Notes: generated by a model from the letters alone, not told the origin. 64,000 nt of DNA from CAZKBP01 sp964551015 (GCA_964551015.1 CAZKBP010000014.1:1-64000), one strand, 5' to 3'. Counted from the stretch's first letter, positions 1-9,198 are shown. A program made the numbers and translations.

Positions 1-73
1 ATCACCAACCGCTAAAAACCCCCAATCAAGATTTTGTAGTTTTAGGTTTAGTATCAGTTGTATTAAATTTCAG

Positions 74-106
74 AAGTCTGATTCCTATTCAGGATCAGAC
101 TTTTTT
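74..106 (+). terminator. Rho-independent terminator of a gene upstream of the window
   Basis: An inverted repeat (AAGTCTGATTCCT pairing with AGGATCAGACTT, one bulged base, 4-nt loop) is followed directly by a run of six T. It fits an intrinsic terminator reading rightwards, for a gene that ends before the window. The remaining sequence up to the sigma factor start (107-279) is AT-rich and holds no gene that I can see. Confidence 0.75.
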
Positions 107-279
107 CTTGTCTATATGCTTCACAGCGAGAGGATTCTCAATAAAATTATTTTTTACCATAAAATTTTCTGGGTAAGCCTTCCAATTTGGTATATCTTTC
201 GTGGTTATTTATATTATTTACCCAAAAGGGGCAACCCTTTTAAAGATTTACAGGTCTATCCCATCAGAACACCTTAATC

Positions 280-858
280 ATGAAGATAAAACCTGATGAG
301 AAAAGGATTATCAAAGGCTGTCGCGCTGGTAAACCCAAATACCAGCAATTACTCTATGAATCGTACTACGGAAAGATGCTAAGTGTATGCCTAAGGTATT
401 CTAAAAATTACGAGGAAGCCAGAGACATCCTACAAGAAGGTTATATAAAAGTATTTAAGAGTATCAAAGATTTCAAAGGAGATGGCTCCCTTGAAGGCTG
501 GATACGTCGGATCATGGTCAACACGGCGATCAATTTTTATCACAAAAATAAAAAATATGATCTGAACAGTTCACTAGATGATGAGCATCAGGACTCTTCT
601 CCTTTCTTCGCAAGTGAAGAGCAGATTATTGAAAGAATGTCTTATGAAGACCTGCTTACTCTCGTGCGTGCCTTGCCTCCTGCTTATCAGACCGTTTTCA
701 ACTTATATGCCATTGAAGGTTATAGCCATCGTGAAATTGCTGATATGTTAGGTATCAGTGAAGGTACTTCCAAGTCAAATTTAGCCAAAGCCCGAGGGAA
801 GCTACAAAAACAGATTGACAGACTTATGAACGATAAAACTTGTTCACGATATGCCTAA
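280..858 (+). CDS. ECF-type RNA polymerase sigma factor (sigma-70 family)
   Basis: This 192-residue protein directs RNA polymerase to a specific regulon. It has the two domains of group 4 sigma factors: region 2 at about residues 25-95 (ARDILQEGYIKVFKSI, then GWIRRIMVNTAINFY) and region 4 at about 125-185 (LPPAYQTVFNLYAIEGYSH, REIADMLGISEGTSKS, the helix-turn-helix). No region 1 or 3 is present and the length is typical. Its last codons overlap the start of the next gene by 8 bp, so the two are translationally coupled. The partner carries a membrane segment after a short cytoplasmic part, as sigma-factor antagonists do. The target promoters are unknown. The family call is secure; the signal sensed is inference. 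Confidence 0.93.
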   Translation: MKIKPDEKRIIKGCRAGKPKYQQLLYESYYGKMLSVCLRYSKNYEEARDILQEGYIKVFKSIKDFKGDGSLEGWIRRIMVNTAINFYHKNKKYDLNSSLDDEHQDSSPFFASEEQIIERMSYEDLLTLVRALPPAYQTVFNLYAIEGYSHREIADMLGISEGTSKSNLAKARGKLQKQIDRLMNDKTCSRYA

Positions 859-2680
859 GCGACTAGATATAGATCGGATTTTCAAAGAAGTTGCCCAGAA
901 AAATGAGCAGCCTTATCGTCCTCAAGACTGGGAAGACTTTCAAAAAGTATTACTACGAGAAATGGGAAATGAGGCACCAAGCGGTGTTTCTCGAATTCTG
1001 AATTATTTCCGTAAAACCTATCTCATGGCGGCACTGATTGCTCTCATTTTAATTCCTTTCGGGCGATTGAATCTAAATGAAGAACCACCCCAATCTGAAG
1101 CCAGAGAAAAAACAACACAAAGCACGGCAATAAACGATACGCAATCTACCCCAAATCAAGAAGATGCGGATGGCCAGCGAAATATTCCCAACACCGAAGA
1201 AAAACCTTATTCTCCACAAAACATGGCCTCTCGCCAGCCCGAAGAACCTACTACTCCGATAGAAGGTCTGATCTCTAAGGAAAACGCTCAGCCGGTGCCT
1301 GAAAAACAAAATGGAGTATCAAGCCATCAATTCAACAAAACCACTACGGAAGTATTACCCCGTGAAAATACTCCTGAAATTACATTTGTCGAGCCTAAAA
1401 ATCGTGAGACGCTTCCTTCCGAAGTAGGACAAACACTCTCAACTAGCTCTGGTCAACTAGAAAGTTTAGAGTCATCTCCGATAGTGTTAGAGGATATCCA
1501 AACTTCCTTGCGCGAAGATCAAGCCTTGACTCAAATCATTACTTACCCAGTACCGAATCTATTGGATGCACATCATCAGGATACTTCTTTTCATCCTTGT
1601 AAACGCTGGCATTTGGGCTTTATTTATCCACTAAGTACGAATTTAGGTCGCCTTACTCCCTCGGATTTTTCTATACACGCCCTGATAGGAGTAGATGATG
1701 CTACCCACGATCTCGCCTTGGCGGGGCTAGCCCATATCAATAAAGAAGATAATAAAGGCTTTCAGGTAGCAGGCTTGACGAATGTCACCTGGAAAAAACA
1801 AAAGGGAACACAAGTCGCTGGGCTTTTTAATGTAAGTGGAGAGCAAGTGGCTGGTACGCAATGGGCAGGTCTTATCAATGTGTCTGGTTTCCGACCGCCA
1901 GAAATGATGCCCTCTCTCCCTAATGCCTCCTTGGAAGAAGAACCTCCTCCTTTTCAGGGACAAGTAGGGGGGCTGGTAAATTTCAGTCTGGATAAAAATA
2001 CAGATTTGCAACTCGCTGGACTCACCAATGTAGCCAGCCGTGTATCTGGTGCCCAAGTAGCTGGCTTAATCAACGTGGCAGGAGAAGTAGAAGGAATTCA
2101 ATTGGGAGGGCTGATCAATATTGCTCGTAAAGTTACAGGGGTGCAATTAGGTTTGATTAATGTAGCTGATTCGGTAGAAGGAGTGCCCATTGGATTACTG
2201 AGTATTGTCAAAAAGAATGGTTATCGTCGGTTGGAGTTTTGGGGAAGTGCTACTTTTCACTCTAACGTGTCGGCCAAGTTTGGAACCAAGAAATTTTACA
2301 ACATCTTTTCTCTGGGTTCTCAATACGCCACAGATGATTTCCGCTGGGGCTTGGGTTATGGATTTGGTTCCCATCTAAATTTAAGAAGGGATGCCTTCGC
2401 CGATATTGACCTCATTGCTTATCATATTAATGAGAATCGTACTTTCACCAAGAAACTCAATTTACTCACGCAGTTCAAGGTAAGCTTGGGTAAACAAGTG
2501 GGGAATCACTTTGGACTCTATGCTGGGCCTACTTTGAATGTCCTTTGGTCAGATTTCCGCAACAGCGACAATAGCATTGGTTCAAGGATTGCTCCCTGGA
2601 CTTTCTTAGAAACCCAAATCCGAAATACCCGTGTCAAAATCTGGGCGGGCTTTCACGTGGGGGTTCGCTTTGGAAAGTGA
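851..2680 (+). CDS. Putative transmembrane anti-sigma-like protein with LA_2272-type surface repeats
   Basis: A 609-residue protein in four parts. Residues 1-53 are soluble and charged, presumably cytoplasmic. Residues about 54-71 form one hydrophobic helix (TYLMAALIALILIPFGRL). Residues about 75-230 are a Pro/Ser/Thr/Glu-rich linker. Residues about 275-455 carry some ten copies of a short repeat of the form hAGLhNV (VAGLTNVTW, VAGLFNVSG, WAGLINVSG, VAGLINVAG), as in the LA_2272 surface-repeat family. Residues 455-609 alternate polar and aromatic residues like an outer-membrane beta barrel. The start overlaps the sigma factor stop by 8 bp, which suggests that the N-terminal part holds the sigma factor. 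I see no known anti-sigma zinc motif, so that role is inferred from position and topology. Confidence 0.7.
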   Translation: MPKRLDIDRIFKEVAQKNEQPYRPQDWEDFQKVLLREMGNEAPSGVSRILNYFRKTYLMAALIALILIPFGRLNLNEEPPQSEAREKTTQSTAINDTQSTPNQEDADGQRNIPNTEEKPYSPQNMASRQPEEPTTPIEGLISKENAQPVPEKQNGVSSHQFNKTTTEVLPRENTPEITFVEPKNRETLPSEVGQTLSTSSGQLESLESSPIVLEDIQTSLREDQALTQIITYPVPNLLDAHHQDTSFHPCKRWHLGFIYPLSTNLGRLTPSDFSIHALIGVDDATHDLALAGLAHINKEDNKGFQVAGLTNVTWKKQKGTQVAGLFNVSGEQVAGTQWAGLINVSGFRPPEMMPSLPNASLEEEPPPFQGQVGGLVNFSLDKNTDLQLAGLTNVASRVSGAQVAGLINVAGEVEGIQLGGLINIARKVTGVQLGLINVADSVEGVPIGLLSIVKKNGYRRLEFWGSATFHSNVSAKFGTKKFYNIFSLGSQYATDDFRWGLGYGFGSHLNLRRDAFADIDLIAYHINENRTFTKKLNLLTQFKVSLGKQVGNHFGLYAGPTLNVLWSDFRNSDNSIGSRIAPWTFLETQIRNTRVKIWAGFHVGVRFGK

Positions 2681-3029
2681 TAGAACTGCGAATGGTTGGA
2701 TATTAACCTTGACTCATCATCAAGCCATAACCTCTTAATCACTCCCGACCTCTCTTTTCAAAGAAGAGGATCTTGCTCAATTCCTGATTCTAATCCAGAT
2801 CTTCATGCGTATAGAGATGCAAACGCAAGATAGCCTTATGCTGTGGACGGTTGTCTATGGACTGTGGACTAGGCTGCAAGTACCCAAAGGATGGATTCGT
2901 CTAGTGATTAGAAAGGGCTTTTAAGCGATAAGCTATGGCTTGTACAGAAGATAGCCTAGTAGGTTTAATCTAGATCCTAGTCTTCAGGAAATAAAGATCA
3001 TAACTAACCACGAAGAACTAACCACGAGA
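2681..3029. other. Intergenic region with an extragenic repeat, no gene
   Basis: This 349-bp gap between two convergent genes has no credible reading frame. It contains the repeat copy described at 2825-2896. Near its right end the phrase AACCACGAAGAACTAACCACGAG holds a doubled AACCACGA, a type of degenerate intergenic sequence that I associate with Bacteroidota genomes (recollection, not searched). No clear terminator hairpin is visible for either flanking gene. Confidence 0.5.
2825..2896 (+). repeat. Dispersed extragenic repeat, copy A
   Basis: About 72 bp here align with 58539-58609 on the same strand. Shared blocks are CAAGATAGCCT, GTGGACGGT, GTCTATGGACTG, GGACTAG and AAAGGATGGAT, in the same order and spacing with a few substitutions and one length change. 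Both copies lie outside genes directly downstream of a plus-strand gene. The unit is rich in GGAC/GTCC steps. It is too short for an insertion sequence and encodes nothing. Confidence 0.8.
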
Positions 3030-5222
3030 CTAGCTCGCTACTTTCAGCTTAGTATTCTGGGTGTTGTTTTTGGAGGCTTCTTTGGTTTCGTTGAAGAGGA
3101 AGATATAAACCAACTTGGCTTCAATCTCGAGCTTACCGCAGATGATTTCTACCTCGTGGTTGTTGCCTTGACTATCCACGATGGTTCCTCTTACGTTTTG
3201 GTCAAAGAGTTTAAAATTGAGCTTAAACTGCTTGTCTTTCAAATCCAAGACATTATCGTATTCTCTCTCGATTAGTACATCAATAGATTCACCTGCCAAA
3301 TCCTTTTCTTGATAATGAAAATGATCGGCCACGTAGCGGTTTACTTTGTTGATACGGAAATACTCATCGGTGATAATCAGGCCATCGTAAACCTTACCCA
3401 CGATGGATTGATAAATGAGTGCTTCTTCGGAAACGTCATTCAGACGGGTTTCAAATTGTTCTACCCAATCTTTGTAATGGTCAAGCTGCTTTTGGAGGGT
3501 AGCCTCTTTTTCGCGGGCTTGCTGGGCAATCTCTTCTTTGGTCTCGAGGAGTGTGCGCGTTTTCTCATTGGCCTTCAGCGAGATAATAGCGTGTGCCATC
3601 CGCTGAGCCACGGCCTCGATGAATTCTATCTCGTAGGGTTGGTACTTACCAAAAGAAATCAACTCGATCACGCCCTGAATTCCGTCGGCAGATTTGATAG
3701 GGACGATGAGTAAGCAATTCGGCGTGGCCTTGCCCAAACCCGAAGTGATTGCTACATAATCCTGAGGCACATCTTCAATTGAAATAGAATGGCCTTCTTT
3801 CCAGGCCGTTCCGACCAGGCCTTCTCCCCAGTCGATGCGCTTCTTTTGGTATTTTTTGCGCTCATAAGCGTAGCAGCCTTTGAGCTCTAGGAAAACATCT
3901 TTTTCGTCTTCACGATTGATTACAAAAAGACCTCCCTGATTGCTTTTGGTATATTTGACCAGCTCAGAGATCAGTTCAAAGGCTTGCTGCTCGAGACGAT
4001 CATGATTCTTACGGAAAATTTCATTAAAAATAGAAAGTCCTTCACTGTGCCAGTTGCGACGTGCCTCCTCTTGGGCGAGCTCCTCTAGTTTGCGGTTTTT
4101 ATCATCGGCTTGTTGGATGGTTTCTCGCAAGCGAATCAGCATCAATTTAAAATTACGCGCCAGACTGCCAATTTCATCATTACGACGAATCCGATCCAAG
4201 AATTGCTCTTGATTTCTCAGTCCCAAGGTGACCGATTTAGCCACACGGTTGAGGGTAATGATCGGATTGGAAATCCAAATAGAAAGAATCAGTCCAAAAA
4301 CGGCCGCGATAATTAAGAAAACCACGAAAAAAGTAACGATCAAAGACTGAGAATTAGCTACGAGAATATCCACGTTTTGGTCGATATACTCGTCCATGCC
4401 TTCTAATTCCTGATCAATCAATTGAATAGTCTTATTTAATTCTCCTTTGATGCCAGAATCTTCATCGACGCCGATCTTCATTTCAATTTTGACAATCTGG
4501 TCAAAATGACTCAAGTATTTCTGAACCGTCCCTTGAATTACCGCCATATTTGCCAAGGTCGTGCTGTCTTGTGGATTAACCAAGCCATTTCGGGTAGAGC
4601 GGAGGAGTTGGTTGGCTTCTGCTTTTAGCTTATCGGCATATTCTTCATCTTTGCGGAGTAAGAAATCTTTCTCGTGTCGGCGTAGCATCAACAAAGAAGC
4701 TTGATCTAGAGAATCAACTTGCAGGAGTTGATGAATCGCACTCCGCATTTTGCCTTCCAGACCATAATCTTGAAAACCGCGACGCTTAAGCTCAGATACC
4801 AAGGACATGAAAACCTTGTGATGCTGGCGGTTCAGATAGCGAATCGCTTGGAAGTTTTCTTTGGCCTTAAGACTGGAAGTAAGAGGATTTTGCTCGAGAT
4901 CATCGAGGAGATGGTGAATGTGGCGATTGGTTTTACGGTAGCGATCTAGGTGAATGCTTTCACCCAATTTTTGAAAGCGAGCAGTTTTAACATCTTCATT
5001 TATAAACTTTTGCTCGTACTTGGAGAGACGATTATTGGAAACGAGTAACTCATCAATTTGATTTCGCAGGGAATGATATAGGGTAATCCGTTGTATGTAA
5101 GTGTAAGACACTGCCCCCATGGCGGCGGCCAAGAGAATCAAAACCAAGAAATAAGATTGTAGTTTAGATCTTAATTTATTGATTTTGAATTTGGACCAGA
5201 TTTTCTTTAATACAAGTCGCAT
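3030..5222 (-). CDS. Membrane sensor protein with HAMP, GAF and PAS domains
   Basis: This 730-residue inner-membrane signalling protein has a first TM helix at about 22-44, a long helical periplasmic sensor region, and a second TM at about 291-313. These are followed by HAMP (about 314-370, ISNPIITLNRVAKSV), GAF (about 390-550), a coiled coil, and PAS (about 598-705, DGLIITDEYFRINKVNRYV). It has no histidine kinase, methyl-accepting, GGDEF or phosphatase domain, so it must pass its signal to a partner. The first part resembles chemoreceptor-type four-helix sensors. The gene stands alone between a convergent and a divergent gene. The function and ligand are unknown; the domain assignment is fairly sure. 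Confidence 0.8.
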   Translation of the reverse strand: MRLVLKKIWSKFKINKLRSKLQSYFLVLILLAAAMGAVSYTYIQRITLYHSLRNQIDELLVSNNRLSKYEQKFINEDVKTARFQKLGESIHLDRYRKTNRHIHHLLDDLEQNPLTSSLKAKENFQAIRYLNRQHHKVFMSLVSELKRRGFQDYGLEGKMRSAIHQLLQVDSLDQASLLMLRRHEKDFLLRKDEEYADKLKAEANQLLRSTRNGLVNPQDSTTLANMAVIQGTVQKYLSHFDQIVKIEMKIGVDEDSGIKGELNKTIQLIDQELEGMDEYIDQNVDILVANSQSLIVTFFVVFLIIAAVFGLILSIWISNPIITLNRVAKSVTLGLRNQEQFLDRIRRNDEIGSLARNFKLMLIRLRETIQQADDKNRKLEELAQEEARRNWHSEGLSIFNEIFRKNHDRLEQQAFELISELVKYTKSNQGGLFVINREDEKDVFLELKGCYAYERKKYQKKRIDWGEGLVGTAWKEGHSISIEDVPQDYVAITSGLGKATPNCLLIVPIKSADGIQGVIELISFGKYQPYEIEFIEAVAQRMAHAIISLKANEKTRTLLETKEEIAQQAREKEATLQKQLDHYKDWVEQFETRLNDVSEEALIYQSIVGKVYDGLIITDEYFRINKVNRYVADHFHYQEKDLAGESIDVLIEREYDNVLDLKDKQFKLNFKLFDQNVRGTIVDSQGNNHEVEIICGKLEIEAKLVYIFLFNETKEASKNNTQNTKLKVAS

Positions 5223-5478
5223 AGTATAAAGTTTCTATTGGGGAAGCTACTCAATGGTATCCAAAACGGTTGTGTAATGAGAATGTTCTATTTAGAATAA
5301 TCAAATACCTACATCCCTAAATATTAATAAAAAATTATGCCAAAAGTAGTAATAGAGCGGGCAAATTTCAATTTCGTGTTATTTCTTGCAATCCTATCTA
5401 TCTTTCTGAGAAAGAAGTGAATATCTCGCTGATTGTTCACGTAAATATAATCTAATTTCACCATTAAACAAATGCTCT

Positions 5479-6741
5479 TTGTCTACATTCTCCGCTACAT
5501 TAAATAACAGAAATTTTCGTCTCTTTTTTCTCGGACAAGGACTTTCCAATATCGGGAACCTGATGAAACAGGTAGCCATCGGCTGGTTAGTGTACCGCTT
5601 GACGGATTCGGCTATTATATTAGGAGTGGTCATGTTCTCGAGAGAGCTAGCCGCCTTTGTGATCTCTCCTTTTGCCGGAGTGATTGCAGATCGGCTGAAC
5701 AAGTACCGCTTATTGATTTTAGCGAATTGCTTGCTCATGGCCAATGCCACCTTACTCGGCTTGCTTACCGTCTACGAACATATTAATGTATTTTGGATGA
5801 TTGGGGTGCAACTCATTTTTGGCTGTATTAGTGGCGTAGAAATCCCTACACGACAAGTTTTTATTAATGATCTGGTAGAGCATAAAGAGAATTTAAGCAA
5901 TGCGATTGCGCTCAACTCTACCCTCTTCAACACGGCAAGAATCTTGGGACCTTCGGTGGCGGGCATTTTGATTCCGATAGTGGGCGAAGGCTATTGTTTT
6001 TTGATCTATGCCTTCATGTTGGTAATGATCGTACTTATTTTCAATTTTATAGATTACAGCCCTCGCCAGGTTACTCGTGTTCGTAAGCGTTTTTACCAAG
6101 AAATGGGCGAAGGCATAAAATACGCCTATCAATCCAAGCCTATTCGTTTGATTTTGATACTCGTTTCGGTGGTTACTTGCTTTGGGCTATCTTATGAAGT
6201 ACTCTTGCCAATCTTTGCGGATCGTGTTTTCAATGCCAATTCTACGGTGTTTGGGTATATGACGAGTGCCATTGGGGCAGGCTCTATTGTCGGGGCGGTT
6301 TTTATTGCCAGCCGAAAAAACTTGTCAGGGATGGAAAAAATCTTAGGGGTAGGAGTCGCTATTTTTGGCCTATGTATTCTTCTTTTTTCTCAAATTACGC
6401 AACTGGGAATAGCACTTTTTATCTTATTCGTCGCGGGTACAGGGCGAGTATTGGTTTTCACGGCGAATAACACGCTATTGCAAAGTATTGCCGAAGATGA
6501 CAAACGCGGAAGGGTGCTCAGCCTTTACATTATGATTTTTATGGGAAGCAAAACGATAGGAAACTTGCTCATGGGTATCCTCGCAGATTACTTGGGAGTA
6601 GCTTCTGCCACCACCTTGGGTGCGCTCACGTGCATACTTGCAGTACTGGTGCTATATCCTAATTTTTATCTGATTAAAAATCAAATTGACGAAATCCAGA
6701 AGGCTAGCCAACCTGCCGTGCAAACCCCAGAGGCCATGTAG
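5479..6741 (+). CDS. Major facilitator superfamily transporter (MFS_3/EntS-like exporter)
   Basis: A 420-residue polytopic membrane protein with about 12 hydrophobic helices. The N-terminus (NFRLFFLGQGLSNIGNLMKQ, then GWLVYRLTDSAIILGVV) and the loop FAGVIADRLNKYRLL match the MFS_3 group, which includes the enterobactin exporter EntS and macrolide efflux proteins. It probably exports a small molecule by proton antiport; the substrate cannot be told. No in-frame ATG lies upstream before a stop at 5407, so the TTG at 5479 is the best start. Its stop codon lies within a perfect 8-bp inverted repeat (6732-6757). No transport partner or regulator is adjacent. Confidence 0.85.
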   Translation: MSTFSATLNNRNFRLFFLGQGLSNIGNLMKQVAIGWLVYRLTDSAIILGVVMFSRELAAFVISPFAGVIADRLNKYRLLILANCLLMANATLLGLLTVYEHINVFWMIGVQLIFGCISGVEIPTRQVFINDLVEHKENLSNAIALNSTLFNTARILGPSVAGILIPIVGEGYCFLIYAFMLVMIVLIFNFIDYSPRQVTRVRKRFYQEMGEGIKYAYQSKPIRLILILVSVVTCFGLSYEVLLPIFADRVFNANSTVFGYMTSAIGAGSIVGAVFIASRKNLSGMEKILGVGVAIFGLCILLFSQITQLGIALFILFVAGTGRVLVFTANNTLLQSIAEDDKRGRVLSLYIMIFMGSKTIGNLLMGILADYLGVASATTLGALTCILAVLVLYPNFYLIKNQIDEIQKASQPAVQTPEAM

Positions 6742-6757
6742 TAGTGAGCACATGGCC
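6732..6757 (+). terminator. Possible hairpin at the end of the MFS gene
   Basis: GGCCATGT (6732-6739) pairs perfectly with ACATGGCC (6750-6757) across a 10-nt loop that includes the stop codon. No run of T follows, so it may be an RNA-stabilising hairpin rather than a true intrinsic terminator. Confidence 0.35.
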
Positions 6758-6832
6758 AGTTAGCGTTGATGGCTATACGATTTTAAATACTTGGTTTTGA
6801 ATGATTAAAAACGAACGGTCAGCCGCTAAAAG

Positions 6833-7390
6833 CTAAGATTTCCATTTGATATTGCAGCCCACGCTCGGTTTTTGCTCTTGACTGACTGGTTTTCCTGCCA
6901 AGATAGCATTCAAAGCCTGACGAATGTCCTCACCTGTGACTGGGAAGTGATTACCCGGACGAGACTCATCCAATTGACCACGATAAACGCATTTCATCGC
7001 GCCATCAAAAATGCTAAAATCAGGCGTACAAGCTGCGCTGTAAGCTTTGGCTACTTCCTGAGTTTCATCAAAAAGATAAGGAAAAGGAAAGTTTAATTCT
7101 TTGGCCCAAGCTTCCATATTTTCGGGAGAATCAGCGGGATAGTTTTCCACATCATTGGAGCTAATGGCCACAAAGCTCACGTCCTTGGGAATGTAATCAT
7201 TGGCTAAATCAATAATTCCATGAATAACGTGCTTCACGTAGGGACAATGATTACAAATAAACATGACCACAGTGGCTTTATCGGATTTCAGTTCTTGCAG
7301 ACTTTTTTCTTCTCCTGTGATCGTGTCGGGTAGAGTAAAATCAGGAGCAGGAAAGCCCAAGGGAATTGGTTTAGTAGGTGTAAGTGCCAT
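6833..7390 (-). CDS. Thioredoxin-fold redox protein, peroxiredoxin-like PRX_like1 group
   Basis: This 185-residue soluble protein has the thioredoxin fold of the AhpC/TSA-related PRX_like1 group. It starts with a typical peroxiredoxin N-terminus (LGFPAPDFTLPDTITGEEKS) and has the redox pair C46-x-x-C49 in FICNHCPYVKHVIHG, with the Asn-His between the cysteines that is usual in this group. Further conserved parts are FVAISSNDVENYP, LFDETQEVAKAY and the PDFSIFDG segment. There is no signal peptide, so it acts in the cytoplasm, probably as a thiol reductase or peroxidase. It is transcribed alone, convergent with the MFS gene. The exact substrate is unknown. Confidence 0.88.
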   Translation of the reverse strand: MALTPTKPIPLGFPAPDFTLPDTITGEEKSLQELKSDKATVVMFICNHCPYVKHVIHGIIDLANDYIPKDVSFVAISSNDVENYPADSPENMEAWAKELNFPFPYLFDETQEVAKAYSAACTPDFSIFDGAMKCVYRGQLDESRPGNHFPVTGEDIRQALNAILAGKPVSQEQKPSVGCNIKWKS

Positions 7391-7452
7391 GATAAATTAT
7401 AAATTTCAGGTTGCAAATTAATTAGAAGGCTGAGAGATCATACATCAATCCA

Positions 7453-9102
7453 TTAAAGCGACAGTAGGCTATTAATCTGTGTCTTGAACCAAGCGGTAAG
7501 CGCTAGATCAGTTTTGCGAAGATTTTGTCTCTCAGGAATTTGAGTAGCATAATCCTTCATAGGAAAAACTTTATAAAAAGTTTCAAATTCGTTGCTCTCC
7601 AGCATACTGATTACTTCTTCGTAACCACTTTTAAAGGCTTTTTTTTCCTTGTCTTTAAATTCAGGGACTCTCAGAAAAGCATAAGTATTTCTTGAAGTCT
7701 GAAGGGTAGCCACCAGCTTGAGGAGGTACTTATTTTTAGTGTCGACTATTTTTTGAGTGTATTCCATAAGACTAAAATTCCTTCCTTGGTTTCTGTGATA
7801 TTCTGCTAAGTTTTCTGGATGAAAAAGATAGTTTTCTATGCTATAATAAGAAAGTACATAGAGATCAGGGAATTTTTTTTGTATGATTTTGATCTCTTCA
7901 TCCGTCAAAAAGTCGCGATCCATTAAGCCCTTATAACTCGGATTTTTTGCTTTGTAGAAAACATCATTCTTGTTATCAGCTCGGATAAAAATGGTATCTC
8001 TCAGACGAAGATTGTTATACAACTCAGTGTCCTTATTTTCTGCAAAAAAGAGTTGCTTCCCTTTGAAAATATCTGCCAGAAACTCTTTGCTCACGGCAAT
8101 CTCAAACACGTCAAAATTATTTTTTTCACTCGGCTTCAAGGTTTGTGGTAGGTCAAAGTTCAGATCATCAAAATCAATGATGACTGCTTGGTCGCTTTGA
8201 TTGGCATAATCGATGAAGCCAAGCGAATGACTAGCCGTCCAGAGTTGGCAATTTTCAGGAATCCAATTTTCAACGATCTCTTTGAGTAAACCAAACTGCA
8301 GTTTCGTATTCAAATGCAAATCCAGTTCATCAAAAAAATAAATAGTATCCTGATAAAGATGCCTTCTGCTCAGTAAGTTAATCAAAACATTAAAGACCTC
8401 TTTTTCCCCGCTACTTAGCAAGTCATAGTGGATCTCTGCCTCTCCTTTCTGGAAGATGACCTGAGCCACTTTTCCTTCCAGCGGTGGGGTTAGTTCTATC
8501 AAGCGCAGACGCGTGGGGCTGTCAGCTCCGAATATATTTCCAAAAGCTTGATTGATAGGCTCAACGTAGCGAGCTTTGATATCTGAGGTTTTTTGCTCAG
8601 CATCAGAGCGATAAATTTCCTTGAGAATGAGTTCGGTTATTTTCTCCAGATCATTCTCAAAGCGTTCGTCGCGATCTATGTAGCGGCGGGGACGATCAGT
8701 ATCTTTTTCAAAATCTAGATATGCTTGTTGGCCAATGGTTTTTCTATCTAAAAAAGGTACCTGACGTAAGCTACTTCTACCGTAGAAGCTTTTTGAATCA
8801 GTAAACTCGGACGATTTATCAAGGCTGCCACTTTTTGCTTGCAACCAATTTCCTTGGAAATCTTCTATTCTCAAAAGAAATGTCTCATCTCTTTTTTTTC
8901 GATAATAAATAGCCTCTTGGTTGTATGGGCTATCTTTTCTCCAACTACCTAGGGCTTCAAAAGCATCAAAAACACCCGATTTCCCGCTACCATTGGTTCC
9001 AATCAAAAGGACAAGCTTAGGGGGGTGGGTCAAGTTACTCAGATCGATTGTGAGTTGAGTAAATCTTTTAAAATTTGTGAGTTCGAGCTTTTTGATTCGC
9101 AT
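7453..9102 (-). CDS. ABC-type AAA ATPase fused to a DUF4435/TOPRIM-like domain
   Basis: A 549-residue protein in two parts. The N-terminal ATPase has Walker A at about 31-41 (LIGTNGSGKSG), an ABC-like signature at about 225 (LLSSGEKEVFNVLI), Walker B at about 253-263 (TIYFFDELDLHL) and the His switch TASHS at about 284, as in SMC/RecF/OLD-type AAA_15/AAA_21 proteins. The C-terminal part carries the marks of DUF4435-like TOPRIM domains: LFFAENKDTELY (acidic residue at about 352), GLMDRDF (DxD, about 393-395) and YSIENYLF (about 418-425). This arrangement resembles a fused AriA-AriB (PARIS) or OLD-like defence protein. It stands alone with no methylase or partner. The domain reading is good; the defence role is inference. 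Confidence 0.75.
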   Translation of the reverse strand: MRIKKLELTNFKRFTQLTIDLSNLTHPPKLVLLIGTNGSGKSGVFDAFEALGSWRKDSPYNQEAIYYRKKRDETFLLRIEDFQGNWLQAKSGSLDKSSEFTDSKSFYGRSSLRQVPFLDRKTIGQQAYLDFEKDTDRPRRYIDRDERFENDLEKITELILKEIYRSDAEQKTSDIKARYVEPINQAFGNIFGADSPTRLRLIELTPPLEGKVAQVIFQKGEAEIHYDLLSSGEKEVFNVLINLLSRRHLYQDTIYFFDELDLHLNTKLQFGLLKEIVENWIPENCQLWTASHSLGFIDYANQSDQAVIIDFDDLNFDLPQTLKPSEKNNFDVFEIAVSKEFLADIFKGKQLFFAENKDTELYNNLRLRDTIFIRADNKNDVFYKAKNPSYKGLMDRDFLTDEEIKIIQKKFPDLYVLSYYSIENYLFHPENLAEYHRNQGRNFSLMEYTQKIVDTKNKYLLKLVATLQTSRNTYAFLRVPEFKDKEKKAFKSGYEEVISMLESNEFETFYKVFPMKDYATQIPERQNLRKTDLALTAWFKTQINSLLSL

Positions 9103-9198
9103 AGGTTTTAAGAACTAAAGATTACAAACCAGAACGCAAAGCACAGCACTCTACGACTCTCTGCGTCAACGCCTTAGCAACTATTAACTAGCCACTAA

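Noticed and set aside
3030..5222. Methyl-accepting chemotaxis protein
   Set aside because: The membrane and HAMP layout is similar, but the conserved hairpin signalling domain is missing; GAF and PAS stand in its place.
9128..9170. AACGCAAAG and CTCTGCGTC inverted pair between the ATPase and dusB genes
   Set aside because: It looks like a degenerate common intergenic repeat of Bacteroidota; the stem is short with a mismatch, and no function can be argued.
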